DNA from: Sipunculus nudus
Lineage: Eukaryota; Annelida; Sipuncula; Golfingiida; Sipunculidae
Direction of reading: 5' to 3'
NCBI GenBank assembly: GCA_026874595.1
Contig: CM049317.1
Span: 53,649,618-53,713,617 of the forward strand
DNA length: 64,000 nucleotides
The translations under genes and the position numbers were made by a program. Below are positions 23,870 to 35,427 of this stretch, piece after piece. The notes beneath the pieces are model-generated. The model did not search any database, had not been told where the DNA came from, and saw only the letters and a program-made list of their open reading frames with translations. Within the stretch, counting starts at the first letter, position 1, and each line of letters starts with the position of its first letter.

Positions 23870-24290
23870 CGTCAGTGGCCCATGGCACAAAAGTCCTCTG
23901 TCACTTCATTTAAACTGGAACGATAGTAAGCATTTTCGTATACTTTTTAGCAACACCTGATAACATCCACACCTAATTCCGTTTTAACTTAGCATATAGG
24001 CCGGTAAATCCTTCTGCATGGGTAACTGGACGGCAGCAAACTGTTTGCAATAAATTAAATGACTCGATACCATGGAAGGGATTTTTAGTTTGGTTTGTGA
24101 GTCCACATGCATTCTTTTGTATTCATTCACAATTCTTTACCTAATGTTAAAATTTTCGATTGTTTACCACGATACCACTACAAAAGGATGGATGACCATT
24201 GCAGTACCTTCACCCGTATGTATGGCTTGTGTCATGACTCAAGTGAGGCTTACCAGCCCAATTTAAATGCCTATTTAGTCATGTATTTAC
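23870..24290 (+). repeat. Dispersed repeat family R450, copy 3
   Basis: Same block order as copies 1 and 2: GCATGGGTAACTGGACGGCA, GTGAGTCCACATGCATTCT, GATTGTTTACCACGATACCA, GCTTGTGTCATGACTCAAGT, CTTACCAGCCCAAT. Confidence 0.65.
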
Positions 24291-24421
24291 AGCTAGTATG
24301 TATATCAACCCTTTAACCTAAAATATTCCGCGTTGAGTTTAAAATAAGTCGGTCTGTCAATTCAGTTGTTGCTCCTGGGGTATGGTGGTTATCTCGTGAA
24401 CAAGCAGTTCATAAGTATTCC

Positions 24422-24507
24422 CAGGGGCGTAGCCAGGGGGGGGGCATCCGGTACACGCCGTCCTTTCGGAATTTCACTTAGGCTAATACTATTATACATA
24501 TAAATAT

Positions 24508-24558
<51 letters not shown>

Positions 24559-25806
24559 TGCATCAAATTGCCTTTGCAATATCTCTCCTTTCATCTAATT
24601 AAAAAAAATCGTGATTAATTTTCGTTATTCATATTTCTTTTTATTAATTAGCAATTAAATTTTTTATCTACAGTTTAATACTTTTAAATTAATGAGTATG
24701 AAGATATTTATGAACAACTGCAGAACAATTGCAGAGCACCAGACCCTGGTTTGGGTAGACCGTGAACAATCTCACGGCTCCTCTTGTGATCTCGTGATCT
24801 ATGCTCTTCGGAGTCTTGTGTGCTCTCGAGGCCACGGACCCCGGTAAAATGCAAAGTTTAAGGCAAAAAAAAAATAAATAAATAAATAAAAAATTAAAGT
24901 GATGGTTCTTAGGCACCGCCCGCTTCAATTTTTACCCCCCCCCCCCCGCGGGGCACCATTTTTTTATTTTGATTTCATCTTTCTAGAAGATAAAATAATA
25001 CAACTTTTGATCAGATTTCATTTGTTATGTAGTGCTTTTACCTGTTAAGCAAATAATTCTGTTATTTTCACGCTTTTTCCTTGTCATATGTCATTTTAAT
25101 CAAAACATACGAAAAAAGTAAAAAATAAAATATTGCCCGGCCGCACTGATTTCTGAAAAAAGTGCCTTAGAACCAAACCATGTTATTTTGGCCTAACATA
25201 AAACTTCAACATATCAGTTATTTCACTCCGAGCATTACATTCAAAAGATATTATTTTGCAAGATATAAACGTAAATACGCCTAAATTTGCGCCATTGACT
25301 TAATCTTATTGAACACGATTGAAATTTTATATTTTTATTTTAAAGAAATATAAATAGTAAATATTGAACTTCTCTACAGTTTGACAACATAACGCAGAGA
25401 CCTAAAGGAATAGTTCTTTCTTGAACAGGAAATTCTCATTTTTTTTGTAAAAATTGCCTCGAAACGTCCTCTTTATATTGCATAATCAAACAAAATTCCC
25501 AGTACGGGAGGGGGATACCCCCTCTCATACCCTCCCCATGTACCTGAAACTAACCTCGATGAAACCATGATTCATGTTTCATACACTAAAATATATAACG
25601 TATAGTCATCATAAAGATAATTATAATAACATATAATAACTTTAATAATATATACATACATATACACGTAAATATAACAGTTTTCATAGTACCCATACAT
25701 GTATATTAGCCCCCCCCCCCCCCCCCCTGCCCCTCCGTTTTTCGAATATCTGGATTCGCCACTGAACATGGCCCCCTCCCCTCCCTCAATCCTGGCTACG
25801 CCCCTG
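24422..25806. mobile_element. Inverted-repeat transposon, 1385 bp, CAG...CTG family, with nested MITE
   Basis: Ends CAGGGGCGTAGCCAG and CTGGCTACGCCCCTG are perfect 15-bp complements. Flanks are ATTCC and TTTCC, a 5-bp duplication with one change. A GGCC-ended MITE sits at 24862-25193, and another CAGTGGCG-type end (reverse strand, about 25756-25764) suggests a further nested element. AT repeats at about 24505-24552. No transposase frame. Confidence 0.8.
24862..25193. mobile_element. GGCC-ended Harbinger-type MITE, copy A (332 bp)
   Basis: Ends GGCAAAAAA and TTTTGGCC, flanked by TAA on both sides (24859-24861 and 25194-25196). Internally it shares AGAAGATAAAATAATACAA, TTATGTAGTGCTTTTACCTG and GTGCCTTAGAACCA with copies B and C. 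The inner termini (TGGTTCTTAGGCAC and GTGCCTTAGAACCA) are also complementary. Confidence 0.8.
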
Positions 25807-25859
25807 TTTCCATATACATAGGTGCGTTTTCAGAAAGTTTTATTTATTTTATAAAGTAT

Positions 25860-25960
25860 GTTTAGTTGAAAGGGGAACTACAAACCCACTCTAACAGCCA
25901 AGCCGAGGATCGAACCCGGGTCGCCAGCGGAGAGTGCAGAGCTTGTAACCAATCGTTTAT
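25860..25960 (+). repeat. Dispersed repeat of the 'CGAACCCGGG' type, copy 2
   Basis: AAACCCACTCTAACAG then CGAGGATCGAACCCGGGTC, the same order as 15945-16065. The tRNA-like look of CGAACCCG is part of the repeat; no full tRNA fold was found. Confidence 0.5.
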
Positions 25961-26003
25961 CCAGGCCCCAGCATACTACAGGCTGGTTTGTATTACGCTC
26001 CCC

Positions 26004-26058
26004 AGCAGCGGTTATAAGCTGCAGTCTTCCCAGAGCTCCTGTTGTTTAAACCGCTGCT
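26004..26058. repeat. Foldback hairpin, copy 1
   Basis: AGCAGCGGTT at 26004-26013 pairs with AAACCGCTGCT at 26048-26058 around a 34-nt loop. The whole block including the loop is similar to 58490-58547, so it is a repeated unit and not a random palindrome. Confidence 0.65.
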
Positions 26059-28303
26059 TGTATATCAGGTTTCTCTGGGCTACACTACCAGGTTGGACAC
26101 AGAGAAGAGAACTGTAATCAGGGGGGAGGGCTGACAACCATTCGTTTCAGATTGATGCAAAAGTTTCCTTTTTTGCACAAATTAAAGCTTGGGTTCTAAT
26201 CGATAGCTTAAGTCCGAGTGGACGATTTGTCAACTAGGGGCGCTTGGGGACTGGATTAACTTGATCCCTTTTTGATGAATAAAATGAGGATTAAACGGTT
26301 TATATCGAATGATTTGATGGCCCAGTTTGAATATATTTGGTCATACTTGTTTAAAAACAAAATCCGGGTTGTCAATGATCGTCCTATTTCCACTAGGGGG
26401 AGTATGGGCCTTTAATATCGGAGAAAATGAAAATAATGGGTATAATCGTTCAACTGCCGGTATACGAGTATGTATGTATGTATGTTTGTATGTATGTATG
26501 TATTTTATCTTAAAGCCTCCTACACTATAAAAGCCACCAGTCTGCGACCGTTTCACACGATGCCTTTTGGTTTTCTTTATTATAAAAAAACTGATATTAT
26601 CTCAATAATGATGTTGGCAACATGTTCCGTGTTTCATCCTGTCAGGAGTGTTTAAGCTCTCTTTAGTACCATTGCATGCATTAAGTTTTCTATATGTAAA
26701 GGGAAATGCATAAGAAAAATCCATTTTTACAGGGTCCTTTTTCAGGGTACTTGAACCATACACAAAAAAAACACTCTGGGGCATATAAAATGAGAACACG
26801 CTTAGACATATCGTTAGTCAGACTATGATTTATATCCAATCACAAAAAATCGCAAAAATTGCACCTACATTTTACACGATATACGTAATAAGAATCATGG
26901 GCTTAGTTTGTTAAGAAGATGGGAGGACACCCATCCCATCATGTACAGACCTAAAACGCACAAATCCCGGAAATAGGGATCCCCCGGTAAAAATATGGAT
27001 ACCTTCGGGCAAAATCTTCCCACGACAGAAAGGAAACAAAATACCCCCTCTAAAAATATGATAATTTTATTTGCTCACACACATAGAGCTACATATTATA
27101 TTATAAGATATATATTTTCTTTATATAACAGTATATTTTGCTCAGTTTTATACTGATTTCGTTTTTTTAAATTTAACAATAACAATACTTTACCAACATT
27201 CAATTTGGTACTTTGTTTTAATATCTTCATTCATAATTTGTATGTCAATTCTCACATACGTTCATATAATTTGAAGGCATTTCTCCCCTCCTAGAAAGTG
27301 CCTCCTATGAAACAAGGCCCCTGTCAATGTTATTACTGTAATGTAAAAGTTAAATGTTGCAGGGCTTGAAGAAGTTTTCAGAGAAAATTAAAGGCCAGAA
27401 CAGACAATAATTACCTAGACGTGTTTTGGCTCGAAAGAGTTTGATATATTGTTAAAATGGAATTGCAGTTTCTCAGTGTAATGCTATTTGGATAATGTGA
27501 ATTCTGATTTTTGTATTATATATCTTTTCATTTCATATTATTACAATTGATCTAATAATGGCAAGAATAATAAATTACATGGTACAATGACTGGGTTAAT
27601 GGACAGCAAGATGGAAATTATCGGGAAATAGCGGTCTACATCCAGTCAATCTACCAGATACATTTGTTTAATTTGTACTCAGGTTCATTTGAAGGGCTTT
27701 CGGGTAATTCGGGTGCATCGAAATGTAAAATGAATTTATCAGAGTTCTTATTCCTTTATTATAAATAAATATCCTAGAGCATGACGGTAAATATTTAAAG
27801 GTTTCCTTTCTTCATTCAAATCCGGCGCACCATAATAAATAAAGCTCTATATATGGAGGAAAGGGAATCGATGCGGAGATGCATATTGTGAGGGAAGTAA
27901 TTGATGTAAAAACCTTCAAAGATTACCATCACAGAAAGCCTTTACTTTTTGTCATTACTGACTGTTCTGTTTAAATGTATTTATTCTTTAATTCATTTTT
28001 ACTAACTTTCTTCTTTGTTTTAAAATGCTAAAATGACTCGAAAACAGTTAGCAATCATCTCTTTTATCGTACATTTTCGGCTGCCTTTGTGTCATGCATC
28101 CTGTGAATACTTCTTTGGGCTATTTTGGATACCAAAATACCATTGTTAAAAGACAAACAAGGCATGCAGTTGGCTTGAACTATAAGCCCCCCCCCCCCAT
28201 GTCGGACTATGCAATCAAGAATTTCTAAAAATAAATTAAACGTGGGTCAAGTTCCTCATACCTCTTGAAGTGCTACATTATTTAAATAATAATTTAAGTC
28301 ACC
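26059..28303. other. No recognised gene
   Basis: AT-rich DNA. A (TATG)n microsatellite at 26468-26505 accounts for the Tyr- or Val-rich frames across it. A C run lies just upstream of the next tandem repeat at about 28186-28198. Confidence 0.45.
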
Positions 28304-28545
28304 TTTTGTTGTTATTCATGACGTTGCAAACTCAGTTTCAATTAAGTCTATAATGCTTTCGTATTATTTAATATCGTGATGAAAATATATGACTAAATAA
28401 CATTCAATCAGGGTGATCAAATATTTTTGTTGTTATTCATGACGTTGCAAACTCAGTTTCAATTAAGTCTATAATGCTTTCGTATTATTTAATATCGTGA
28501 TGAAAATATATGACTAAATAACATTCAATCAGGGTGATCAAATAT
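28304..28545. repeat. Perfect tandem duplication, 121-bp unit
   Basis: Units 28304-28424 and 28425-28545 appear identical by eye, for example TTTTGTTGTTATTCATGACG and ATTCAATCAGGGTGATCAAA in each. Perfect identity in otherwise diverged surroundings means a very recent duplication or an assembly artefact. Confidence 0.92.
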
Positions 28546-31500
28546 TTCAGGTATATGCATCTTAGGATGGCCCATTTTACAAGGTTGCAAAACTACAAGT
28601 CAACAACACTTTCATTTTACCCAAGCTTCTGTTAATTTTGTAATTGTGAACAGTTATTTTGAACACCTGATTGGCAAAACAAAATATTTGAAACAAAAAC
28701 GAATATATATGGTTTGATGAAAATATAAAGAGGAAACAACTCATCAAAAAAGTACAGTTCAAAGCCCTCCTCTACCGTTATTAATGAACAAAATGCGTCT
28801 AAACTAAATTTAACATGATGGTCATTTTTGTTTCAAACATTATAACAATAGCAAATTACATAAATCAAAGAACGATTTTAATAGATTTTTACCCAATTTC
28901 TACATGTGAAGGTAAATGAAACCACTTTGAAATTTAGGTAAGTTTTGTCGTTTCTTCTCAACAAGGGGCTTAATAAAAATAACAAAAAAGCATAATACGT
29001 TAGTTATATTACCATTTGATCTTTACTGATTTTAGTATCTGAAAAAGTGGCTGCAACATTTGATTAAATCGTTCAGTTTGGAAATATTTAGTGTCATTTG
29101 CTGCAATCGTACTTTTATTAATTTTGTCCCTTCATTACACACTGCATGAATATGACTGTAAACCCTTCAATTAACAAGAGCTTAACAACGTTTTAACATT
29201 TGACATCGAAACAGAAGTAATCAGTACCAAATGACTTCCCTAAGTCATTTAGACATATACATATTTTCAATCATATTATTCTCATTTAATGATAAGTGTT
29301 TTTTATATAACGCAACCCTCTTTCAACATAAAACACGCCTGGATTTTCGATCATAGTTCTTTATTTGAAAGCACCTTTATATTCATATTGGGCTAACTTC
29401 AACGGAAATGCTAATTTCCTTGCAACATATTCAAAATCCTTGTTAAAGTGGACTTTTTTTTATTTATTTCAAAGTAAAATTGAGAAAATGCATGCAAGTT
29501 ACATGAATGCGCTTAAGCAAACTTGAAAACGTAACACGAACTGGGTTACCAAAATCAACGTTATAAAAATACATATTTCTTTCAACATATATATATATAT
29601 ATATAAAGACGATTAAAATTATTAAGTTAATAATTAATCACGTGAACATCTTTAAAACAAATCTGGGAAATTTAGATTGATAATATATATTTTGTATTGA
29701 TTAAGAACTTTAAGATACATAATATACAAGGTTTGATGTTTTTCCAACCGATTATGCCCTTTTTGTTCTCATTTTTCTACACCAGTAAAGGCACTAGCGC
29801 CACCTAGTGGCTATGGGCTGACCACTGTCTATCCGTTCTATTAAACAAAAGCAAGTATGACCAAATATAATCAAACTTGGCCATCATTTCATACAAATGA
29901 ACCGTCTAATCTTTGAATTTTAGTCATCAGTGAGGGTTCAAGTTCATCAAGACCCCAAGCGCCCCCTAGTAGACTGTAGTCCACTCGGATTAAATTTGTC
30001 AACTAAATTGCTTTTTAACAAATATTATACTTTTGCATCAATTTGAAATGAAAAAAAATATTTTATCAAACCCCCCCCCCCACCCCACCTTTTTTTCTTT
30101 TCACTTGAGTTGCTTAGAAATCGCTTTGAGTCTTAATGTTTTGTGTGGCACAGTATGATATATTACAATTAAGTTTCAGAAAAAAATACTGTTTCGAGTA
30201 AAGGTTAATTCTTAACCGGGTATATAGATATAGAATTTTTCATATTAAACACAGAAGGTTAACCAAGGGCTATAGCCCTAATTATTAATATGTTTCATTT
30301 TTAATATATAAATAATATTCTATAAATAAAGGGGAAGATTACATTAGGATCCCCCTTGCTAAAACGTGGAGGATACAGCCCCCCCCCCCCCTTCCCCCAG
30401 TGTATTGACGCCCCTGCTCTTATTATAGCAAAATTGTTAACGGAAAAATCCTGGGTATTTCAGGTTTGTGCTCGAGTTATCAGACTGACTGAGCGTTCTT
30501 TTCTGACCCAGCTGAAGGAAGGAAAGAAAAAATAATTAGATATCAACGTTACATTCATTCCAAGAAATTACTGGGGGAAAAGCTTGAATCGGCGTCAATG
30601 AGACAATGCCTGTACTGTAGGCGTGGACAAGAACCTTCACAGTGCAGTCTCGTGAATTTTAAAGATTTCTTACTTTATAAATTTCACCCACAGGTAATGC
30701 AATACTTGCAGGGTTATGAAAATGCTGATTGCCTACCTGTGCAGGTAGCTTTTATGCATTAATTACCACGTACGTCTCTACTGCGTGAAACTTGGAAAAA
30801 GCTTTTTCTGCACCAAACTTAAAAGTCTTAGGGAATTTATTCACTAATGACAAAGAGACGTTCCATATAAACCGTAATAACAGTATACCAGACCGTATAA
30901 AACAAGCTAGACATTATTGGCACTTTGTTTATGTTAACTTCGGTTTGTACCAGGATAATTACACCTCCACTACTATGTATATTGTGTTTAAATACTTCGT
31001 AATTTGGTTGGTTTTACTGTTAGAATAACAATTCGTAACACTAATGCACGGACTTTGATGAATTGATGGCGTTGTGGGTAATACTCAAGAATTACTTAAT
31101 TTCAATATGTGCATATACTGACACATAATCTAACAGACACACACAAACTCTTTGTCCTTCGAGAACTCACTCCCTCCATTCATCATGTATTTAAAATTGT
31201 GTAACAATCTTCTTTCTATAAGGACGGTAAGCTGGGCCACTAAGCGAGAAATATTGCCCCACCATCGTGCCAACTGTTTGATACATTATGATAAAAGCCG
31301 ATGAACTCGCGTACGCTCCCTGCACGCACTGAGAAAAACAAAAATGGTGCAATTTCCAGCAATGCCAGAACGAGAAACTGACAATCATATATAAGCTTTC
31401 AAATATATTAGGTTTTTGGTACATGTGTTCTTGTTCATACAGCGTATGAACAATTTTAACATTGTGTGTGTGCTGTTGACTTTTGCTTTGTGGCCTTTTG

Positions 31501-31562
31501 AAGCAAGGTATCTGGCATCGTAGTTTAGCTTTGCGAAAGCCTTGGCCAAAGGAAGATGTTTA
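28546..31562. other. No recognised gene
   Basis: AT-rich DNA. A C-rich block ending ATTGACGCCCCTG near 30410-30417 resembles the end of a CAG...CTG family element, but I did not find its partner end. Confidence 0.45.
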
Positions 31563-31890
31563 GGCCAAAACAATAAAAGGTATGGTTCTCAGGCACCGCC
31601 ATCATCATTTTAAACCCCCACATCAAAACTTTTTATTTTTATTTTTTTAATAGAAACTTACCAATTTTGAGATGCAGCCGCTCGGACATTTCTTTCAAGA
31701 AGATAAAATCATAAAATTTTCTTCATTATGTAGTGCCTTTACCTGTTTAGCAAAATGAATCTGTTATTATCATGCTTTCCCTTATCATTTGACATTTTTA
31801 TCAAAATATACCAAAAATTAAAAAAAAAGGCCCGCCCGCATTTATTTATGAAAAAAGTGCCCGAAAACCATAGCTTTTTTTTATTTATTA
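31563..31890. mobile_element. GGCC-ended Harbinger-type MITE, copy B
   Basis: Begins TTA|GGCCAAAACAATAAAAGG and shares TATGGTTCTCAGGCACCGCC, AAGAAGATAAAATCAT, TATGTAGTGCCTTTACCTG and GAAAAAAGTGCCCG with copies A and C. The right end is eroded: the final GGCC is not recognisable, so the end coordinate is approximate. Confidence 0.7.
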
Positions 31891-32703
31891 TGGGTTTCAA
31901 TTTTACACAATACTGAATAAAATACAAAAGAACTGACTATATAACCGGTCAATGCGATGTTGAAGACTTGAAGATGGTCGGAAAACGTCTGTAATAAGTC
32001 AGGAACGGGCAACAGGTCGTTTTCTGGCATTTTTTAGCCTAACATGATGATTCGCTCTATGGATGCATTGCTTCCGTTTTATGGTTCATTTGTTCATTTT
32101 AGCGAGGAGGAATGAGTATGGAAAGTAAACTAAATTTTGTATTTATTATATGCACCATGTCAATAAATGAATCGAATATTAGTTATTTTTCCTTCGAAAG
32201 CTCGCCAAAATCCACACACTATTATGTCTCGACCACTTGCACCATGCTTATTTGTCCATTGAACCATTGATTTCGTTCGGGTGGCCTTATATTTGCGCGA
32301 TTATCATTGCTTTGTGTGTACATATAGCTATAAAGTTTGGGACAAGCTTCTGTTCTGATGTCTATCAGGTCATTAGCATTGACAAGGTAGATAAAGTGGA
32401 CCCAGTCTGGTCAATGTATTGAGCGCTAAGGACGTGGCTAGACATACAGCAATTTGGACAGTGCAGTAACCATGCCTGAACAAGGTCTTCAAGGCTGTTA
32501 TGGCAGGCTAAATCCTCTTTCAAGGGGACCAAAGCGGGTCCTAAGTGCTTCATTTGGCCAGGCTTTTTAGAAGCCTCCAGTCGGGTAGTAGTCCCAATGC
32601 TAAATACTAATTATATGTTTAGAAATGACGGAACATAATAATTTCTTCCGGCATCGTTCTCCTCCAATTCCGACCGTATGTCTACAAAGTGCCCAAAAAG
32701 CTC
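31891..32703. other. No recognised gene
   Basis: Short overlapping frames only; no domain, exon or repeat structure recognised. Confidence 0.45.
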
Positions 32704-32717
32704 GAAATTCGTCAAAC

Positions 32718-33108
32718 TTTTTAAAATATTTTTTGGTGGAGGTAACTGAGTCCATTTTTTATGCTATATTACCTTTGTATATGTTCATCCGCAGAATTTA
32801 TTTCCGGTTTCGAACTACGTGACAGGGCAGTATCACACGCTTCCTTTCACTTTATATCCTGGTGTTAATCAGGCAAAGTGACTACTGCGCCTGCGGACCC
32901 TGAGCACGTAATAGTCCCCATTGCTAGGTCACAACACCGAGGTACCCCCGCAAGGCGCACTCGTTTGTAAGTGAAACTCAACTGTTGTGCACAGTCTCTC
33001 CATGAAGCCTGAAGAGCGCTCACACTGGGTGGGGGCCGACCTTAAAAAAACTCACGATCACCCGGCTTTGAGTCCTGTGCTCTACCCCTGAGCCACAGAA
33101 GCCGATGG
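32718..33108 (-). mobile_element. tRNA-derived SINE with perfect 14-bp target duplication
   Basis: Perfect direct repeats GAAATTCGTCAAAC lie at 32704-32717 and 33109-33122. Read on the minus strand, the element opens with a tRNA-like head: GGCTTCTGTGGCTCAGGGGT at about 33085-33104, including a polymerase III A-box match (TGGCTCAGGGGTAGAGC). The B box is degraded. A GC-richer body follows (CGCCTTGCGGGGGTACC, GCAGGCGCAGTAGTC), then an AT-rich tail (CCAAAAAATATTTTAAAAA) next to the duplication. Length 391 bp. Head, body, tail and duplication together make the call firm; the family name is not known to me. Confidence 0.88.
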
Positions 33109-33122
33109 GAAATTCGTCAAAC

Positions 33123-33814
33123 ATACACAATAATACATGTAATGAATGGAAACTTCAGCTACGAGCATTTTTCAACCCATACATAAAAAAGGATATACAC
33201 GGAGTACACTATAGACATAATTTTAAGAAACTGCCGCCACCTAGGGAGTGATGAGTGAACTACAATTTCTTATTTTTTTCTTTAATTCGCGAATAATAGA
33301 ATTTAAATTCTTTATCCTGAGCATTCTTAAATATGGATGTGTGATATTATTGATATATCGGTATATCGTGATACGGTGATTCTGATATTTCGTATCGCGA
33401 TACAGTTGTCTAATATCAACATGTTTCCATATTTTAATGAACATTCCTCAAACTATTTATTTTTGTTCTATAAATTAGGTTTCTGTTGAAACTTTAGACA
33501 TATAAATAGGTTGGGGTAAATGACAACCTTAAAGTAAAAGTCTTTAGAAGTTTAATAGAAACTGTCCAGGTGAGCCTGATATACCCATAGACCATTTCCG
33601 TCCAGGGAAATTTACATGTCTGCTCGATGACATGCTCGATGGTATACGAGAAATGTTTCGGTATAACAAAAAGAAAGTGCTTAACACGGTCATCATAAGT
33701 ATCCATTCACTTATATTCTCTCCTCAAGTTAACAGTAACACAGTGTATGTGTATTTGTTTACCACAACAAGACATCTTGAGCATGCGCCTCGTAAATGAG
33801 GAAACACACAAGAA
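33123..33814. other. No gene; TATCGCGATA-rich segment near 33340-33412
   Basis: The segment has GATATATCGGTATATCGTGATA and ATTTCGTATCGCGATACAG, resembling the terminal sequence of the hAT-like element at 41030. It is probably a solo end; no partner was found. Confidence 0.35.
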
Positions 33815-33856
33815 CAGGGGCGTCAATATAGGGGGTGGGGATATAATATTTATAAA

Positions 33857-34862
33857 TTACAAATGAAAGTCTTTGTTTAATCCTTTTATGTGCGTACGTA
33901 GAGTATGAATGTGCCTTTGTTCTGATGTTAGTCTGTCTTTGCTGGAGGGAAAGTTGCCTTTAAGGATGGTGCATGTTAAATCTCGAAGAGAATGGTCGGA
34001 TTTGTTGAAATGTGCGGCCACGGGGAATCCGGGAGTGTTGTCGCGGATGGTTTTTTTTTGTGGTTGTTCATTCTGAGCCTGAATTTGGTGCCGGTTTCTC
34101 CCATATAATTTCCCTCCCCATTGGGGCATTTTTTACAAGTAATAAAGTAAATGACATTTAAGGAATTGCAAGAAAAAGGGCCTGGCCTGAGGGTTATGTT
34201 AGATCCTGGGGACAGAATGTGGGTTTGGTGTTTAAAATATCGCAAATCTCACAGCGGCGGTCACCGCATTTGACATTCCCTGACGGGCTGTTCTGTTTGT
34301 TTTGTTTCGAGTGAACAAGCATGCGTTTGAGGTTGGGAGGTTGTATGTAAACGGCAACGGGAGGCGTGGAGAAAATAGAATCTGTAGCGGGATTTGAATT
34401 AAAGTTATTCCAGCATTTTTGTATATTTTTGTTGATAGAGATGATGGCCGGGTGAAATTCCTGGATCATGGGGATGCGTGAATTTATGTCTTTTTCTTTG
34501 TAACTGAGGAGGCTGTTTCGTTTAATATTACAAACTTTTTCAAAATTTTGTAGGATTAACTTGAAAGGGTACCCTTTAATGAGGGAATGTTTGGCGAATT
34601 CAAGTGCTTTGCATTTAAAATCTGAATCATTTGAGCAATTGCGTCTGTAGCGCGGCATCTGTGCAAATACAATCCCTACTACTGTAGTGGAGATAGCTGT
34701 GACGGTCAGTTGGTTTATGATAAATGCTGGTAGTCAAATGTCCTTCAGTGATGGCAACTGACACATCAAAGAATGTGATTTGTGTGGGTGAGGAGTCGAT
34801 TGTGAATTTGATATGAGAGTTGACATTATTCGCTTGTGCAAAAGCCCATTTGACCTAGCGAA
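33857..34862 (-). pseudogene. Penelope-like element, RT end plus GIY-YIG domain, frameshifted
   Basis: Minus-strand remnant of a Penelope-like retroelement. In order: RT C-terminal motif ITFFDVSVAITEGHLTTS and YHKPTDRHSYLHY (34665-34850); the MPRYRRNCSNDSDF segment and GYPFKLI linker (34194-34658); a CGDRRCEICD zinc-binding segment; then a GIY-YIG endonuclease with VIYFITCKKC, YMGETGTKFRLRMNNHKK and NTPGFPVAAHFN. The frame shifts at least three times (near 34665, 34200 and 34070), so no protein is made. Motif order matches the family; the 5' part of the RT, including its catalytic centre, is missing. Confidence 0.9.
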
Positions 34863-34899
34863 GGGTCACACTATCATCTTTGTTTACAGTTAGTCACTC

Positions 34900-34945
34900 G
34901 CTCTGACGAAGGCTACAGGGGTAGCTGAAAATTTAGAAACAATCT
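34900..34945 (+). other. Hammerhead-like motif in inverted orientation
   Basis: CTCTGACGAAGGCTACAGGG then GTAGCTGAAA contains the hammerhead core pieces CTGANGA and GAAA. They are separated by a 6-bp stem, GGCTAC/GTAGCT, with an AGGG loop and one extra A beside the stem. It lies on the strand opposite to the Penelope-like coding remnant, as expected for an inverted terminal repeat copy. The remaining stems were not resolved. Confidence 0.35.
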
Positions 34946-35019
34946 GTACATGTTATCCAAATAATATGATTGTTTGAAATGTTGGCGTTGATGTCTCTCT
35001 TCTTTTTATGTTTATTGAC

Positions 35020-35029
<10 letters not shown>

Positions 35030-35084
<55 letters not shown>
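35030..35084. repeat. (TA)n microsatellite
   Basis: About 55 bp of uninterrupted TA repeat. Confidence 0.95.
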
Positions 35085-35087
<3 letters not shown>

Positions 35088-35378
35088 TAGACTTTAGTTA
35101 AATTTATGAGAAATATTATATCTAAACCTTGTTGATAATTAACTTATACTGGAAACAAAATACTTTTTTTTCCTAAAACCTTATACATAAATGTAATATA
35201 TATGAAATGTGATTAAGTATATATGTTTTAAATATGTCATACAAACGCTAAAACGACATAAACATATATGTGTGTGTGTGCGAGTCATCCCCCACCCTCG
35301 AAGATAAACTGACGCCACTGCCCAAGAAACAGAGGCTGGAAGCTTGAAAAGAATTGGTGTGTGAAGTTGAGCGGTAAA

Positions 35379-35426
<48 letters not shown>

Positions 35427-35427
35427 T

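Larger units (their letters stand above)
33815..35320. mobile_element. CAG...CTG-bracketed unit holding a Penelope-like fragment
   Basis: Left end CAGGGGCGTCAATATA, right end GATAAACTGACGCCACTG (complement CAGTGGCGTCAGTTTATC), with G-rich subtermini on both sides as in the other CAG...CTG elements. A CAAGAA sequence occurs just outside each end, offset by two bases on the right, so the duplication is uncertain. The interior is a broken Penelope-like element and a long (TA)n run. Either a non-autonomous transposon captured retroelement DNA, or the retroelement inserted into it. Confidence 0.55.

Noticed and set aside
25890-25925. tRNA T-arm-like GATCGAACCCGGG
   Set aside because: Part of a dispersed repeat; no acceptor stem or D arm.
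33050-33104. Possible tRNA gene on the minus strand
   Set aside because: Only the A-box half is tRNA-like, the B box is degraded, and the sequence is the head of a SINE with target duplications.
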